DNA from: Cyclobacteriaceae bacterium
GTDB lineage: Bacteria > Bacteroidota > Bacteroidia > Cytophagales > Cyclobacteriaceae
Assembly (NCBI GenBank): GCA_013140395.1
Contig: JABFSY010000140.1
Location: 1-25,390 of the forward strand
Direction: 5' to 3'
DNA length: 25,390 nt
The notes below the pieces were generated by a model that had not been told where the DNA came from, did not search any database, and saw only the letters and a program-made list of their open reading frames with translations. This document shows positions 1-7,437 of this stretch, piece by piece. How positions within the stretch are numbered: the stretch's first letter is position 1; each line of letters starts with the position of its first letter. A program made the position numbers and the translations under genes.

Positions 1-461
1 GGATAAAGGATACGAATCAACAATTTGATTTTATCATCATCGATTTTCCAGATCCGTCCAACTATTCCATCGGCAAGTTGTACACCCAAACTTTTTACCG
101 CCAATTGGCCAAAGTGATCGCTCCGGATGGATGTGCGGTGGTGCAGAGCACTTCTCCCTTTGTGGCGCGCAAGTCATTTTGGATTATCAATGCCACGATC
201 GAATCAGCTGGATTTAAGACAAAGCCCTATCATTGTTACCTGCCTTCTTTTGGCGAATGGGGTTTTGTGCTATTATCGAAAAATAAATTCCAACCCGCAG
301 AAAAGTATCCCGCTCAATTGCGTTTCATCAACGCTGACGTATTTGCGCAACTTTGCCACTTTCCACCCGACATGCAACAAGTTCAATCAGAAATAAATTT
401 CTTGCATAATCAGGCATTGGTCAACACATTTGAGAAGGAGTGGCAAGAATACACTCGATAA
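1..461 (+). CDS. Membrane-type spermidine synthase, C-terminal fragment (5' end outside window)
   Basis: The reading frame is open from base 3 and ends at TAA 459-461, so only about 152 C-terminal residues are visible. They are the second half of a Rossmann methyltransferase-like fold of the spermidine synthase family, which transfers an aminopropyl group from decarboxylated S-adenosylmethionine to a polyamine. The diagnostic stretch is a hydrophobic strand (FIIIDF) followed by P-D-P-S-N, then KLYTQTFYRQL and APDG, matching the D-P-x-N ... LY(S/T) ... FY pattern of the family. The version with DPSN is usual in the large bacterial proteins that carry membrane helices before the synthase domain; that part would lie upstream, so its presence here is inferred. 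The next gene starts 2 bases after the stop, which indicates one operon. The true substrate is not certain. Confidence 0.85.
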   Translation, partial: IKDTNQQFDFIIIDFPDPSNYSIGKLYTQTFYRQLAKVIAPDGCAVVQSTSPFVARKSFWIINATIESAGFKTKPYHCYLPSFGEWGFVLLSKNKFQPAEKYPAQLRFINADVFAQLCHFPPDMQQVQSEINFLHNQALVNTFEKEWQEYTR

Positions 462-463
462 AC

Positions 464-2068
464 ATGGCTTCGAGAAGAGATTTTTTGCGTGAGTCTTTCG
501 CAGCAGCGTCTTCCGGTTTGCTGCTACAAAGTCTTTCCTCTTGTCAGCCCACCACTCAACCTATCAAAGGACAAATTGTTGGCGCCAACTCATCGATGGG
601 GCATCGGTTGAGAACGCCTTCCCTTTCAAATCCACCCATTACATCTCGCCACGATGTAGTGATTATTGGTGGAGGAATTGCAGGACTTTCTGCTGCGCGT
701 CAATTGCAAAAGCAATCGGCAGACTTTGTACTTCTAGAGCTTGACGCACACGCTGGTGGAAATTCGATCAGTGGTGAAAATCCGGTGAGTAGATATCCAT
801 GGGGGGCACACTATTTGCCATTGCCAAACCTATCGAATAAGCCACTGCTTGAATTTTTACAAGAGGTGAACGTGATCACTCATTTTGAAAACGAATTACC
901 CGTCTTCAACGAACTCTACTTATGCTTCGACCCAAAAGAGCGGCTCTACATTAATGAGCACTGGCAAGAGGGCCTCATTCCTCATAACGGAGTTCCAGCT
1001 AAAGACCAAGATGAGATTACTCGATTTCTAGCGATGATGGACGATTTTCGCAACAAAGTTGGCCGCGATCAACGTTTTGCGTTTACGATTCCGGTAGCTG
1101 AGTCATCTGCTGACTTTGCCTTCAGAAAACTTGATTTGATTTCGATGGAGACTTGGCTCCAAGAAAGCAACTTTCGATCTTCTTATTTGCATTGGTACGT
1201 AAACTATTGTTGTCGCGATGATTTTGGAGCTGCGGCCGCCAATACGTCTGCTTGGGCGGGCATTCATTATTTTGCGTCCCGAAAAGGAAAAGGATCTCAA
1301 GTCGCAAATGATACGGTCTTGACTTGGCCGGAAGGAAACGGATGGTTGGTAGACCAATTGAAACAACCGGTGAAAGAAAAAATTCAAACCGAATGTCTCG
1401 TAAACAGTGTTGAATTAAATAACCAGCAGGTAAAAATCAGTTACTTCAACCAATCTAAAAATGAGTATGAGGCCATCTTGGCGAATCAAGTAATCATGGC
1501 TACACCTCAATTCATAAACCAATATCTAATCAAGCCAACCCGCGCGCTAGCGACTGCCGATTTTCAATATGCTCCGTGGATGGTAGCCAATCTAACCGTC
1601 GCAGGCAAACTCAATGAAAAACGTGGTGAGGCACTCGCTTGGGATAATGTTATTTATCAAGGCGATTCGTTAGGATATGTGCATGCCAACCATCAGCAAC
1701 TACATCAGTCACTCGAAAAAAAGGTATTGACCTACTACCGACCCTTGGCAGAAATGCCGTATGGGGATACTCGCAAAAAATACCAAGCCTACACATGGCA
1801 AAACTGGACAGATAGCATCCTTAGCGACCTAAAAAAACCACATCCACAAATAGAAAACTCAATTGAAGAAGCACTAGTTTGGATTTGGGGCCACGGAATG
1901 ATCAGCCCACCGCCTCATTTCATTTTTGGAGGTTCGCGTACGGCAGCCCAGCAATCTATCCAAAACAAAGTATTTTTCGCGCATTCTGATTTAAGTGGAA
2001 TTTCGATTTTTGAAGAGGCATTCTATTGGGGTAACTTAGCCGCCCAACAAGTTTTGCAAACGGTATGA
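464..2068 (+). CDS. Tat-exported FAD-dependent amine-oxidase-like protein
   Basis: A flavoprotein of 534 residues. I choose ATG 464 over the in-frame GTG at 440 because it puts the twin-arginine motif SRRDFLRESF at residues 3-12 and removes the overlap with the gene before. A short hydrophobic stretch and LSSC (Cys27) follow, so the protein may be a Tat-exported lipoprotein. The Rossmann dinucleotide motif IIGGGIAGLSAA lies at about residues 67-78, with an acidic residue ending the second strand (LLELDAHAGGN). The C-terminus has the FAD-closing pattern AHSDLSGISIFEEAFYWG. This architecture is that of flavin amine oxidases and phytoene-desaturase-like proteins. Its place next to a spermidine synthase suggests oxidation of a polyamine or related amine in the envelope, but that is inference from context. 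It overlaps the next gene by ATGA. Confidence 0.82.
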   Translation: MASRRDFLRESFAAASSGLLLQSLSSCQPTTQPIKGQIVGANSSMGHRLRTPSLSNPPITSRHDVVIIGGGIAGLSAARQLQKQSADFVLLELDAHAGGNSISGENPVSRYPWGAHYLPLPNLSNKPLLEFLQEVNVITHFENELPVFNELYLCFDPKERLYINEHWQEGLIPHNGVPAKDQDEITRFLAMMDDFRNKVGRDQRFAFTIPVAESSADFAFRKLDLISMETWLQESNFRSSYLHWYVNYCCRDDFGAAAANTSAWAGIHYFASRKGKGSQVANDTVLTWPEGNGWLVDQLKQPVKEKIQTECLVNSVELNNQQVKISYFNQSKNEYEAILANQVIMATPQFINQYLIKPTRALATADFQYAPWMVANLTVAGKLNEKRGEALAWDNVIYQGDSLGYVHANHQQLHQSLEKKVLTYYRPLAEMPYGDTRKKYQAYTWQNWTDSILSDLKKPHPQIENSIEEALVWIWGHGMISPPPHFIFGGSRTAAQQSIQNKVFFAHSDLSGISIFEEAFYWGNLAAQQVLQTV

Positions 2069-3114
2069 GTTGGATAAGCAAACAACCTTGGTTGGGCAAT
2101 GCACGCATCGAAACGTGGTTCATTTTACTGCCACCGCTGGCGCCCTTGGTGTTGCTTTTTTTCTTTCAATCGTATTTCGCCACTGCCAACAATGTCTCAA
2201 CCATTTGGCTGCTTGTGTTGGTTTTGGGTATTGACGTTTCACATGTATACAGCACCACGTTCCGGTTTTACTGGGAACCCTCGCTATTGAAAAAATACCG
2301 GACACACTTGGTGATCATCCCGATTGCAGCCTTGGCGATCGGTACTGTTTTGCATTTTATTGATGCCCTATTTTTTTGGCGAATACTTGCCTACATGGCA
2401 GTTTTTCATTTTGTACGGCAGCAATACGGTTTCATGCGGTTATATGCCCGTCAAGAAACTCAAAACCGATTGAACAAAACGATTGATATGGCAAGCATTT
2501 ATGCAGCTACTTTATATCCATTGTTGTATTGGCACATTCACCGAACAAGCGATTTAAGTTGGTTTATTGCGGGTGATTTTTTTGATTTATCATTTATCGC
2601 CCCAATTTCAGTAGGGTTGGCAGTGGTTTACTTGCTGATATTGACCATTTACGTAGCCAAAGAAGCGGCCATTTCAATCAAATCCCATCAGTTCAATGTT
2701 CCAAAAAACTTGGTGATGTTGGGCACGTATGCTTCATGGTATGTTGGTATTATTACTGCCAAAGGCGATCTTACCTTTACGTTGATGAACGTTGTAGCTC
2801 ATGGAATACCTTACATGGCGTTGGTTTGGCTTTATGGTCACCGTGAGAAAAAGGTATTTAGCTTGACAATTCCGTGGAGGCAAATTGGAGTGTTTATCGG
2901 TTGCCTTTTATTGCTTGCTTATTTGGAGGAAACTCTCTGGGACATATTGATTTGGAAAGATCACCCCAACATCTTTCCATTTTTCCAAGGTCTACCGCGA
3001 CCTTCTGCGTGGGTGGTTTCGATTTTAGTTCCGTTGCTTTCGCTTCCGCAGATTACGCATTATGTGATAGATGGATTTATTTGGAAGAGTCCAGTGGCCA
3101 ATAATAAACCTTAA
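2065..3114 (+). CDS. Polytopic membrane protein with conserved-looking histidines, function unknown
   Basis: A 349-residue integral membrane protein with about ten hydrophobic segments (roughly residues 16-37, 44-63, 81-98, 100-118, 143-157, 177-197, 214-231, 238-256, 271-287 and 313-333). I cannot name the family. Histidines sit in or at the ends of several segments: H60 (DVSHVYSTTFR), H97, H115 (VFHFVRQQYG), H246 (VAHGIPYMALVW), H259 and H332 (THYVIDGFIWK). Motifs of this kind resemble metal-ligand histidines of membrane oxygenases and desaturases, although no canonical desaturase HxxHH box is present. Its ATG overlaps the stop of the flavoprotein gene (ATGA at 2065-2068), so translation is probably coupled and the two products are likely to work in the same process. 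Confidence 0.75.
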   Translation: MSWISKQPWLGNARIETWFILLPPLAPLVLLFFFQSYFATANNVSTIWLLVLVLGIDVSHVYSTTFRFYWEPSLLKKYRTHLVIIPIAALAIGTVLHFIDALFFWRILAYMAVFHFVRQQYGFMRLYARQETQNRLNKTIDMASIYAATLYPLLYWHIHRTSDLSWFIAGDFFDLSFIAPISVGLAVVYLLILTIYVAKEAAISIKSHQFNVPKNLVMLGTYASWYVGIITAKGDLTFTLMNVVAHGIPYMALVWLYGHREKKVFSLTIPWRQIGVFIGCLLLLAYLEETLWDILIWKDHPNIFPFFQGLPRPSAWVVSILVPLLSLPQITHYVIDGFIWKSPVANNKP

Positions 3115-3125
3115 TAATTGATATT

Positions 3126-3839
3126 TTGAAAAAGCATTTACTCCTCTTTGTTATAGTTGTTTTGTCCCCTTCGATCACGAACGCACAATCGGGCTTAGGA
3201 TCTTGGAATATCCTAAGCGCCAAAGCGTCCATTTCGGATAAGTGGGGTGTTTTCGCAGAAGGTCAGATTCGGTCGCTTCAGTTTTACAACAACTTTCACT
3301 ACCACGAATTAAAGGGTGGGGTGAGTTACGCACTCGACAAGAATTTTTCGTTCGCTGTAGCAGCAGGCAAGTATGACACTTACCAGGAAGGCGGAGACTT
3401 CCTTACGCCAAAGGCCAGTGATGAAGTAAGGCTTTTCGAGCAAATGAGTATGAGTCAATATCTGCACCGCATCAAATTTGAGCACCGCTACCGGGCAGAA
3501 CAGCGCTTTACAAAAAACGGATATCGAAACCGATTCAGGTATCGAATGCAAGCCATAATCCCATTGAATGGGCTTAAAATTGAGCCCAAGGTTTGGTATT
3601 TTTCGGGAAGCGGTGAGCTATTCTTCACTGATACGCCTGCTTACTTTGAGCGGATTCGCACGTACGTGGGGTTCGGCTATCAGCTTTCAAAAAACATTGG
3701 ATTGCAAGCAGGTTACCTACACCAATTCGACTATAAACTGGTGGACGAAACGGGAAAAGACTTCCTTCAAGTTTCACTACTATGGGACATACGGCTCCAT
3801 AAAAAGGAGCAGGAGAAAATTCCAACCCATGTAGATTGA
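3126..3839 (+). CDS. DUF2490-like outer-envelope protein
   Basis: A 237-residue secreted protein. The start is TTG 3126, since no in-frame ATG precedes the signal peptide MKKHLLLFVIVVLSPSITNA (cleavage expected after Ala20, before QSG). The mature part has alternating aromatic and polar residues and many short strands (SWNILSAKASISDKWGVF, KFEHRYRAEQRF, RNRFRYRMQAIIP, KVWYFSG), typical of a small beta-barrel. The pattern GLGSWN... EHRYRAEQRF ... RFRYR matches what I remember of DUF2490, a family of unknown function. It starts 11 bases after the preceding stop and closes the polyamine-type operon, so it may be the outer-membrane partner of the upstream products. No promoter is seen in the short gap. 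Confidence 0.72.
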   Translation: MKKHLLLFVIVVLSPSITNAQSGLGSWNILSAKASISDKWGVFAEGQIRSLQFYNNFHYHELKGGVSYALDKNFSFAVAAGKYDTYQEGGDFLTPKASDEVRLFEQMSMSQYLHRIKFEHRYRAEQRFTKNGYRNRFRYRMQAIIPLNGLKIEPKVWYFSGSGELFFTDTPAYFERIRTYVGFGYQLSKNIGLQAGYLHQFDYKLVDETGKDFLQVSLLWDIRLHKKEQEKIPTHVD

Positions 3840-3868
3840 AAAAACATTCCCATTTTGTTCTCAAACTT

Positions 3869-3901
3869 CTTGTTTATCGACTCAAACTTTCTTTAACTTT
3901 A
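3869..3901 (+). promoter_or_regulatory. Candidate Bacteroidota promoter for the H1-like gene
   Basis: CTTG at 3869-3872 and TAACTTTA at 3894-3901 are 21 bases apart. This approximates the Bacteroidota sigma-A pattern TTG...TAnnTTTG, with the last base differing. It leaves a leader of about 55 bases before ATG 3964. The call rests on sequence pattern only. Confidence 0.4.
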
Positions 3902-3963
3902 ACAGGCTAAAGAATGTAGCCCCGTAAACCAGAAAAAAAAACCCACTCTAAACTCATTGTGCT

Positions 3964-4275
3964 ATGGCAAAAAAAGCAAAGAAGGCAGCAAAAAAGAAGG
4001 CAAAACCAGCCAAGAAATCAGCTAAAAAAGCGGTGAAGAAAGTAGTAAAAAAAGCGGCTAAAAAATCCGCTAAAAAGGCAGCCAAAAAGGTTGTGAAAAA
4101 AGTAGCAAAGAAAGTAGTAAAAAAAGCGGCAGCCAAGAAAAAATCTGCGCCTAAGCCAAAACCTGCGCCCGCTCCCAAACCAGTGGTCGTTGCGGTAGTG
4201 CCTACTCCACCACCGGCACCTACTCCTGCACCCGAAAGCAATGGTGGAGATATGGGAATGGGAGGATCAAACTAG
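3964..4275 (+). CDS. Histone H1-like Lys/Ala-rich DNA-binding protein
   Basis: A 103-residue very basic protein. Residues 2-62 are almost entirely K, A and V in AKKAAKK / KKVVKK-type repeats, like the C-terminal tail of eukaryotic H1 and bacterial H1-like proteins (chlamydial Hc1, AlgP). Residues 63-87 are Pro/Ala/Lys-rich and the tail is short, acidic to neutral and Gly/Met-rich (ESNGGDMGMGGSN). Such proteins are intrinsically disordered and bind DNA through charge, which makes a nucleoid-associated role likely. The gene stands alone, with its own upstream region and a strong terminator 22 bases after the stop, consistent with separate and possibly strong expression. The opposite strand has an equally long open frame, which is only the mirror of the repeats. 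The function is inferred from composition alone. Confidence 0.8.
   Translation: MAKKAKKAAKKKAKPAKKSAKKAVKKVVKKAAKKSAKKAAKKVVKKVAKKVVKKAAAKKKSAPKPKPAPAPKPVVVAVVPTPPPAPTPAPESNGGDMGMGGSN
4036..4130 (+). repeat. Direct repeat pair of 23 bp within the H1-like gene
   Basis: An identical 23-base stretch occurs at 4036-4058 and 4108-4130, beginning AAGAAAGTAGT and ending AAAGCGGC. The copies are 72 bases (24 codons) apart, so recombination between them would delete or duplicate 24 residues without a frameshift. Confidence 0.85.
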
Positions 4276-4296
4276 AAAGACTTATTCGAATAGAAG

Positions 4297-4324
4297 AAGC
4301 GATACTTTGTGTATCGCTTTTTTT
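4297..4324 (+). terminator. Rho-independent terminator after the H1-like gene
   Basis: AAGCGATAC (4297-4305) pairs perfectly with GTATCGCTT (4311-4319) across a 5-base loop (TTTGT), and a run of seven T follows (4318-4324). It lies 22 bases after the stop codon of the H1-like gene. Confidence 0.9.
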
Positions 4325-4385
4325 ATGACCTTCATTCAGTAGCGGCAAATGAACTTCTTAACCTCAAAAAATCACTGCCATCGAC

Positions 4386-5189
4386 ATGGCAAATCCACGC
4401 CCAAAAAGATATACTTTTGAGCAAACCGCATCAATGCCTTTATTCAGTTTGAAAAGCCTTCTCTCGCATAAAGATCAATTACGAGAGAAAACCAAGGACT
4501 ACCGCAGGATTGTGCTGATTCAAGTGGTGATTGTATCATTTGGATTAGTTCTGTCAGAGCCGCTGTTAGCCGACTCAAAGAGTGAGGCCTCTAAGCTGAT
4601 CATTTCAATATTTTCGTTCTTTGGAGCCGTTTATGCTTTTCTACAATGGGATTTGCTCCGAAATTTCACGGACAATCGAATTGTGTTAAATGCCATTTTG
4701 GTCGCATTAATCCTTGTGATCATAACTGGTATTTTGGTTGAGTTTCCATACTATCAACTCATTCAGGTACCCAACCGCCAAGCCTATTTACTAACGCTCC
4801 ATGGTGTTCTTTTTCCAATTGAAGTAACAGTGATCAGCTTTGCAATACGTGACCTGTTTTCGGGAAGTCATATGACACCCGACAAGCTTTGGGGTGCGGC
4901 CTGCATATTCCTGATGATCGGAATATCGTTTGGCAGTTTATTCGATCTGATATCTGTCGCCAAACCCGGAAGCCTGGGTGTTGCCATCGAATTAGGCCTT
5001 CCAAATTACGCTGAATGTGTAACTTACAGCTTTAGCATACTAGGAGGAGTAGACTCCGGACTGCAGCCCAGTCGACTAATTCGAAATATTAGCATTTTGG
5101 AAGCAGTTTGGGGAGGCCTTTATGGTATGCTGATCATCGGAAAACTACTTGGACTGCCACGAGACGAAAACAAAACAGAAAATAAATAA
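4386..5189 (+). CDS. Pore-domain (Ion_trans_2-like) membrane protein with degenerate selectivity filter
   Basis: A 267-residue membrane protein with hydrophobic segments near residues 41-60, 69-86, 99-121, 134-155, 167-190 and 238-256. The last two flank a re-entrant-looking stretch, and the layout M1 - YSFSILGGVDSG - LQP - SRLIRNISILEAVWGGLYG - KLLGLP follows the bacterial two-helix potassium channel pore (YFSF-T-T-GYGD-P ... R ... E-GL-Y ... L-G). The position of the TVGYGD filter is taken by ILGGVDSG (residues 218-225), so canonical K+ selectivity is not supported. The N-terminal four helices resemble the extra helices before the pore in many small bacterial channel proteins. It is followed 16 bases later by a prohibitin-type gene, probably co-transcribed. 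The relation to Ion_trans_2 is my own alignment by eye. Confidence 0.6.
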   Translation: MANPRPKRYTFEQTASMPLFSLKSLLSHKDQLREKTKDYRRIVLIQVVIVSFGLVLSEPLLADSKSEASKLIISIFSFFGAVYAFLQWDLLRNFTDNRIVLNAILVALILVIITGILVEFPYYQLIQVPNRQAYLLTLHGVLFPIEVTVISFAIRDLFSGSHMTPDKLWGAACIFLMIGISFGSLFDLISVAKPGSLGVAIELGLPNYAECVTYSFSILGGVDSGLQPSRLIRNISILEAVWGGLYGMLIIGKLLGLPRDENKTENK

Positions 5190-5205
5190 CTAATAACCAA
5201 CTACC

Positions 5206-6021
5206 ATGAATAACAGTAAGCTTCCATTTATCATTGTGGGCATCATTGCCTTTTTCGTACTGCTGGCACTGTCGTCAAGCCTTTTTTACAATGTAGCTGC
5301 CACCGAGCGAGCTATCATCTTTTACCCATTTGGCAAAGGTCTTGACAAAACAGATGTGATAGGACCCGGAACTCACTTGAAAATGCCTTGGAATGAAGTA
5401 GCAACCTACAAGGTGAACGAAACCTCTTCCGATGAAAACATGGATGTGTTGGACAAAAACGGTCTGTCGATCCATGTGGATATTACGGTTCGTTTCTACC
5501 CTGTTCCCAATAAAATTGGCTTTATACATGAGCAATTCACCAAAGACTATGTAAATGTGTTGGTTATTCCAGAGGTTCGGTCAACGGTCCGTCAAGTGAT
5601 GGGTAGGTATACTGCCGAGGAAATCTATTCTACCAAAAGGGCTGAAGTTGAAACAGCAATTACCACGGAAACGGAAAATATTCTACACACCAATAACGTG
5701 AAAGCTACGGCAGTACTGATTCGTTCCATTACTTTGCCCGAACAAATCAAGGCAGCCATCGAAAACAAGCTACAACAACAACAGGAATCACTGGCCTACC
5801 AATATCGCCTAGATAAAGAAAAGAGTGAGGCGGAGCGTAAGCGGATTGCTGCCGAAGGTGAATCAAGGGCAAATAATATCATCAACAACAGTTTGACAGA
5901 CAAACTGCTAAAAATGAGGGGCATTGAAGCGACCTTAGAGCTCTCTAAATCGCCCAACTCAAAGGTGATTGTGGTGGGTTCAGGCAAAGACGGCATGCCG
6001 CTAATCTTGGGTAACAACTAA
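5206..6021 (+). CDS. SPFH / prohibitin family protein
   Basis: A 271-residue membrane-anchored scaffold protein. There is one N-terminal transmembrane helix (about residues 7-28), an SPFH/PHB domain (about 30-195, with VAATERAIIFYPFGK, GPGTHLKMPW and the DITVRF strand), then a charged coiled coil (about 185-235, KEKSEAERKRIAAEGES). The C-terminus is short and hydrophobic-polar (KVIVVGSGKDGMPLILGNN). The features match bacterial prohibitin homologues, which form large ring oligomers on the membrane and often act with membrane proteases or organise membrane domains. No protease or NfeD gene is adjacent; the only operon partner is the preceding pore-domain protein, 16 bases upstream. That partner, rather than a protease, is the best hint to its role. 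Confidence 0.88.
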   Translation: MNNSKLPFIIVGIIAFFVLLALSSSLFYNVAATERAIIFYPFGKGLDKTDVIGPGTHLKMPWNEVATYKVNETSSDENMDVLDKNGLSIHVDITVRFYPVPNKIGFIHEQFTKDYVNVLVIPEVRSTVRQVMGRYTAEEIYSTKRAEVETAITTETENILHTNNVKATAVLIRSITLPEQIKAAIENKLQQQQESLAYQYRLDKEKSEAERKRIAAEGESRANNIINNSLTDKLLKMRGIEATLELSKSPNSKVIVVGSGKDGMPLILGNN

Positions 6022-6058
6022 ATATCAAAGACTATTTTTTTCTACTAACTCTTCCCTT

Positions 6059-6066
6059 TATCTTTA
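6059..6066 (+). promoter_or_regulatory. Candidate -7 element for citrate synthase
   Basis: TATCTTTA matches TAnnTTTG except in the last base and lies 25 bases before ATG 6092. No clear -33 TTTG is present at the expected distance, so the call is weak. Confidence 0.35.
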
Positions 6067-6091
6067 AAACCGAAGCATAAACAATATTCTT

Positions 6092-7378
6092 ATGGCGAAA
6101 ACAGCTGAGTTGATTATTAATGGAAAGTCGTATAAACTTCCAATAGTAGAGGGTACCGAGAATGAGATAGCAGTAGATATTAGTACACTATTGGAAGATT
6201 CTGGCGCCATCACTCTGGACCTCGGTTATAAAAACACGGGCGCTACTAAAAGTGCCATTACCTTTTTGGATGGCGACAAGGGAATCCTTCGTCACAGGGG
6301 ATACTCCATTGAGGAATTGGCATCGATGTCTAGCTTTTTGGAAGTATCCTACTTATTGATTTTTGGGGAATTGCCCAACAAAGACCAGCTGGACAAGTTC
6401 TCCGATGACATCAGACGCCATACCATGGTGCACGAGGATATCAAAAAGATATTAGATGGGTTCCCTTCTTCTTCCCATCCAATGGGTGTTTTGGCTTCCA
6501 TGTTTTGCGCACAAACAGCTTTCTATCCGGAATCACTAGATCCTAACCGATCCGCAGAAGGTGTTTACCTAAGCATCGTGCGGTCGTTGGCCAAGATGCC
6601 AACATTTGCTGCATGGGCCTACAAAAACGCAATGGGCCACCCGGTGAACTATCCAGACAATTCACTCAACTACTGCTCTCGCTTTCTAAAAATGTTGTAT
6701 GCCTTACCGGCCGAACATTACGAGGTAGATCCGATTGTAGCCAGTGCCCTCGACAAACTATTGATTCTACATGCCGATCACGAGCAAAACTGCTCTACCT
6801 CAACCGTGCGGATCGTTGGTTCATCAAAGGCTAGCATCTATTCTTCTATCTCTGCGGGGATCAACGCCCTTTGGGGACCTTTACATGGAGGTGCCAACCA
6901 GGAGGTTATCCTTATGTTAGAAGCCATTAAGAAAGATGGAGGAGATGTTGAAAAATGGATCAACAAAGCCAAAGACAAGAACAGCGGCTTCCGCCTGATG
7001 GGCTTTGGGCATCGTGTCTATAAAAACTTCGACCCGCGCGCGAAGATCATCAAACAAACCGCGGACGAGGTACTGGGAAAACTAGGTGTCAATGACCCTG
7101 TGTTAGATATTGCGCTAAAACTCGAGGAAGTAGCTTTAAGAGATCCTTACTTTATCGAGCGCAAATTGTATCCAAACGTAGATTTCTACTCTGGAATCAT
7201 CTATCGGGCATTGGGTATTCCAGTGGACATGTTCACGGTTATGTTTGCCATGGGTCGCCTTCCTGGATGGATAGCCCAGTGGAAGGAATTGCGTGAAAAC
7301 AAAGAACCTATTGGTCGTCCTCGCCAAATATATACTGGCCAGAATCTGAGGACTTACGTACCTATCGGAAAAAGATAA
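6092..7378 (+). CDS. gltA: Citrate synthase
   Basis: A 428-residue type II citrate synthase that condenses acetyl-CoA with oxaloacetate at the entry of the TCA cycle. The length is normal for the hexameric Gram-negative form. The catalytic residues are visible: H265 in GPLHGGANQ, H307 in MGFGHRVYKNFDPRA and D364 in YPNVDFYSG. The oxaloacetate-binding segment HADHEQNCSTS lies at residues 227-237, and the N-terminal small beta-domain (residues 1-50, AELIINGKSYKLPIVEGT) is the one found in the Gram-negative type. It stands alone, with a probable promoter upstream and a long hairpin terminator 9 bases after the stop. Confidence 0.97.
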   Translation: MAKTAELIINGKSYKLPIVEGTENEIAVDISTLLEDSGAITLDLGYKNTGATKSAITFLDGDKGILRHRGYSIEELASMSSFLEVSYLLIFGELPNKDQLDKFSDDIRRHTMVHEDIKKILDGFPSSSHPMGVLASMFCAQTAFYPESLDPNRSAEGVYLSIVRSLAKMPTFAAWAYKNAMGHPVNYPDNSLNYCSRFLKMLYALPAEHYEVDPIVASALDKLLILHADHEQNCSTSTVRIVGSSKASIYSSISAGINALWGPLHGGANQEVILMLEAIKKDGGDVEKWINKAKDKNSGFRLMGFGHRVYKNFDPRAKIIKQTADEVLGKLGVNDPVLDIALKLEEVALRDPYFIERKLYPNVDFYSGIIYRALGIPVDMFTVMFAMGRLPGWIAQWKELRENKEPIGRPRQIYTGQNLRTYVPIGKR

Positions 7379-7387
7379 TTTCTCAAC

Positions 7388-7424
7388 GTCCATGGTCGAT
7401 TGTCAATTGACCATGGACTTTTTT
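7388..7424 (+). terminator. Terminator hairpin built from 7-base units
   Basis: GTCCATGGTCGATT (7388-7401) pairs with AATTGACCATGGAC (7405-7418) over 14 positions with one G-U pair and a 3-base loop, followed by T at 7419-7424. This is a strong intrinsic terminator for gltA. The element also splits into consecutive heptamers GTCCATG, GTCGATT, GTCAATT, GACCATG plus GAC, a 7-base period shared with the arrays at 18105 and 18753. The downstream gene starts only 13 bases after the T-run, so its transcription may depend on read-through or on a start inside this region. Confidence 0.88.
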
Positions 7425-7437
7425 ATTTACAAAAATT

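Noticed and set aside
440..463. GTG 440 as start of the flavoprotein, with an AAGGAG just before it
   Set aside because: It would overlap the previous gene and place eight extra residues before the twin-arginine motif; ATG 464 gives a standard Tat signal. AAGGAG is weak evidence in this phylum.
3954..4241. Open frame on the minus strand with an Ala/Phe-rich product
   Set aside because: It is the mirror of the Lys/Ala codon repeats of the H1-like gene; its composition follows from AAG/AAA and GCN codons read backwards.
5034..5070. Calling the 267-residue protein a potassium channel
   Set aside because: The TVGYGD filter is not present; only the overall pore layout fits, so ion type and even conduction are open.
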